7,399 bases of DNA from Actinomycetes bacterium (GTDB taxonomy: Bacteria > Actinomycetota > Coriobacteriia > Coriobacteriales > Eggerthellaceae), in the NCBI GenBank assembly GCA_023395755.1, contig JAEWYG010000119.1:1-7399 (forward strand), read 5' to 3'. This document shows, piece by piece, positions 6,861 through 7,399 of this stretch (the stretch's first letter is position 1; each line of letters opens with the position of its first letter). Below the pieces are notes generated by a model. That model was not told where the DNA came from and ran no database searches. It worked only from the letters and a program-made list of their open reading frames with translations. The position numbers and the translations under genes were made by a program.

Positions 6861-7004
6861 CTACCGAGCCGATCCATAATAGGAATAGGATCCTTGGCTA
6901 ATCTTTTTTTGCCCAGCACCTAGCTCCAAGCTGTCGGCCTCATATTCTATAGCAAATTCCTCATTATAGATTGCCTTTAGTAGTGTAGTTTTTGCCTTAC
7001 TCAT
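6861..7004 (-). CDS. small Tyr-rich-tailed protein or leader peptide upstream of menF
   Basis: I do not recognise this 47-aa product. The ATG at 7004 has an excellent ribosome binding site, GGAGG (7014-7010), 5 nt away, better than that of menF. The stop TAG (6863-6861) lies 6 nt before the menF ATG, implying coupling. The peptide begins MSKAKTTLLKAIYNEEF, has an acidic centre (EYEADSLELG), then GQKK and a tail SQGSYSYYGSAR with three Tyr in four residues. It has no signal peptide, membrane segment or Cys. GC is 60 of 144 bases (about 42%), and three of four Leu codons are CTA. It may be a regulatory leader peptide for the men operon, since Tyr and menaquinone both draw on chorismate, or a small functional protein. 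The coding call rests on the ribosome binding site and spacing, not on homology. Confidence 0.6.
   Translation of the reverse strand: MSKAKTTLLKAIYNEEFAIEYEADSLELGAGQKKISQGSYSYYGSAR
6867..6910 (-). other. A7 run (A AAA AAG heptamer) followed by a stem-loop inside the small ORF
   Basis: In the small ORF the codons CAA AAA AAG contain A AAA AAG (6909-6903) in the phase of a -1 slippery site, the same heptamer as E. coli dnaX. Three nt later AGCC (6899-6896) and GATCC (6892-6888) can pair with GGCT (6870-6867) and GGATC (6875-6871). That gives 9 bp with a 3-nt bulge. The 12-nt loop (6887-6876) is exactly the Tyr-Ser-Tyr-Tyr codons. A purine-rich GGAG lies 13 nt before the heptamer. Read on the plus strand, the same stem followed by T7 (6904-6910) looks like a poor intrinsic terminator, which is a competing explanation. 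Confidence 0.35.
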
Positions 7005-7009
7005 AAGCG

Positions 7010-7014
7010 CCTCC
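7010..7014 (-). promoter_or_regulatory. strong ribosome binding site of the small ORF
   Basis: GGAGG on the minus strand, 5 nt before the ATG at 7004. This is the best-placed Shine-Dalgarno in the upstream part of the cluster. It is the main reason for calling the small ORF translated. Confidence 0.65.
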
Positions 7015-7059
7015 GTCCACGTCGCCTGCATCGACGCGCCGAATCGTTAACAAATATAC

Positions 7060-7079
7060 GAATGCATCGCATTCTAGCA
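7060..7079 (-). promoter_or_regulatory. candidate men operon promoter with overlapping palindrome
   Basis: On the minus strand TGCTAGAAT (7079-7071) reads as an extended -10 element (TG, one base, then TAGAAT, 5 of 6 to consensus). No good -35 is seen. Overlapping it is a perfect interrupted palindrome, GAATGC-ATC-GCATTC (7060-7074), whose right arm covers part of the -10. This is the geometry expected of a repressor operator. A transcript from here would have a leader of about 60 nt before the small ORF. Confidence 0.35.
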
Positions 7080-7089
7080 CGACACCCTT

Positions 7090-7095
7090 TATACT
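7090..7095 (+). promoter_or_regulatory. candidate -10 element for mscL
   Basis: TATACT on the plus strand matches the -10 consensus at 5 of 6 positions. No clear -35 lies 17 nt upstream (TCGCAT, poor). It sits about 12 bp from the divergent men -10 candidate, so the two promoters would overlap and could share regulation. The mscL leader would be about 145 nt. Confidence 0.3.
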
Positions 7096-7128
7096 AACCC
7101 ACAGGCATCAGCTCACGCGCATGCTACG

Positions 7129-7173
7129 CTTGCCGGCTCCTCTAATCTCCGTAATAGAGTGGGCTATCGCAAG
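7129..7173 (+). other. irregular hairpin in the mscL 5' leader
   Basis: CTTGC (7129-7133) pairs with GCAAG (7169-7173), GCTC (7136-7139) with GGGC (7161-7164, one G-U), and CTCTA (7140-7144) with TAGAG (7155-7159). This gives about 14 bp with an internal loop and a bulge. No T-run follows on either strand, so it is not a terminator. It lies about 70 nt upstream of the mscL start and could structure the leader; no known riboswitch is recognised. Confidence 0.3.
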
Positions 7174-7244
7174 AAGAAGACGCACAGCATGCCAAGAAAA
7201 TCTCGTCACGCAAGATGTCTGAAAGTCTTCGAGAAAGGTGAACC

Positions 7245-7399
7245 ATGAAAAAGTTTCTCAGCGAATTTAAGGATTTCATCAATAAAGGAAACGTGATGGA
7301 TCTCGCTGTAGCAGTTGTCATCGGCGCAGCATTTACTGCCATCGTCAACTCAGTAGTTTCAGACCTTATTACACCGCTCATCTCCGCCATCATTGGTGG
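7245..7399 (+). CDS. mscL: large-conductance mechanosensitive channel MscL (N-terminal part)
   Basis: Homopentameric inner-membrane channel that opens under membrane tension to release solutes during hypo-osmotic shock. 51 complete codons are visible before the window ends. The N-terminal amphipathic helix MKKFLSEFKDFINKGNV leads into the first membrane helix, MDLAVAVVIGAAFTAIV. SDLITPLISAIIG, the family's conserved post-TM1 segment, follows. By alignment, Leu20 and Val24 correspond to the E. coli gate residues Leu19 and Val23. Ala23 replaces E. coli Gly22, as in the mycobacterial protein. The start is fixed by an in-frame TGA at 7239-7241, two codons upstream. AGAAAGG (7232-7238) is the ribosome binding site, 6 nt away. 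It is transcribed divergently from the men cluster. The second membrane helix and C-terminal bundle are outside the window. Confidence 0.95.
   Translation, partial: MKKFLSEFKDFINKGNVMDLAVAVVIGAAFTAIVNSVVSDLITPLISAIIG

Noticed and set aside
7189..7248. 19-codon plus-strand ORF ending in TGA that overlaps the mscL start as ATGA
   Set aside because: The geometry is suggestive, but there is no good ribosome binding site before its ATG and the peptide (MPRKSRHARCLKVFEKGEP) has no recognisable feature. mscL has its own Shine-Dalgarno.
1..7399. tRNA, rRNA, CRISPR array, insertion sequence or prophage parts
   Set aside because: Nothing resembling these was seen on either strand. All long stretches are accounted for by men genes, mscL and short intergenic regions.

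Overview
The window holds a menaquinone (vitamin K2) biosynthesis cluster on the minus strand and the start of a divergent mechanosensitive channel gene on the plus strand. Base composition is moderate and the genes are tightly packed. MenB carries the QTG form of its active-site loop, as in Bacillus and E. coli. The mscL N-terminus resembles actinobacterial MscL (DLAVAVVIGAAFT). Together with the gene order this suggests an anaerobic, menaquinone-respiring actinobacterium, most likely of the Coriobacteriia (Eggerthella/Slackia/Cryptobacterium type). That placement is inference from remembered family features, not a search.

Layout in the direction of minus-strand transcription, right to left. 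An intergenic region (7005-7244) carries back-to-back promoter-like elements. A previously unlisted 47-codon small ORF follows (7004-6861), with a strong Shine-Dalgarno. Then come menF, isochorismate synthase (6854-5583); menD, SEPHCHC synthase (5578-3683); and menH, SHCHC synthase (3679-2777). The small ORF, menF, menD and menH are separated by only 6, 4 and 3 nt, so they read as one translationally linked unit. A 229-bp gap precedes menB, DHNA-CoA synthase (2547-1708). A 146-bp gap with a perfect 13-bp inverted repeat precedes menE, OSB-CoA ligase (1561 to beyond base 1). The menE frame is open to the window edge, so its C-terminus is missing. menC (OSB synthase) is not here; it is absent between menB and menE and may lie beyond the left edge or elsewhere. 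On the plus strand mscL starts at 7245 and runs off the right edge.

The enzymes form a pathway: chorismate to isochorismate (MenF), to SEPHCHC (MenD), to SHCHC (MenH), [to OSB by MenC, not seen], to OSB-CoA (MenE), to DHNA-CoA (MenB).

The part least explained by known biology is the short segment just upstream of menF. The small ORF is AT-rich, ends in a Tyr-rich tail, and contains an A AAA AAG heptamer (dnaX type) followed 3 nt later by a stem-loop. The stem-loop's 12-nt loop is exactly the Tyr-Ser-Tyr-Tyr codons. A chorismate-linked leader peptide or a recoding element is a reasonable hypothesis, but untested.
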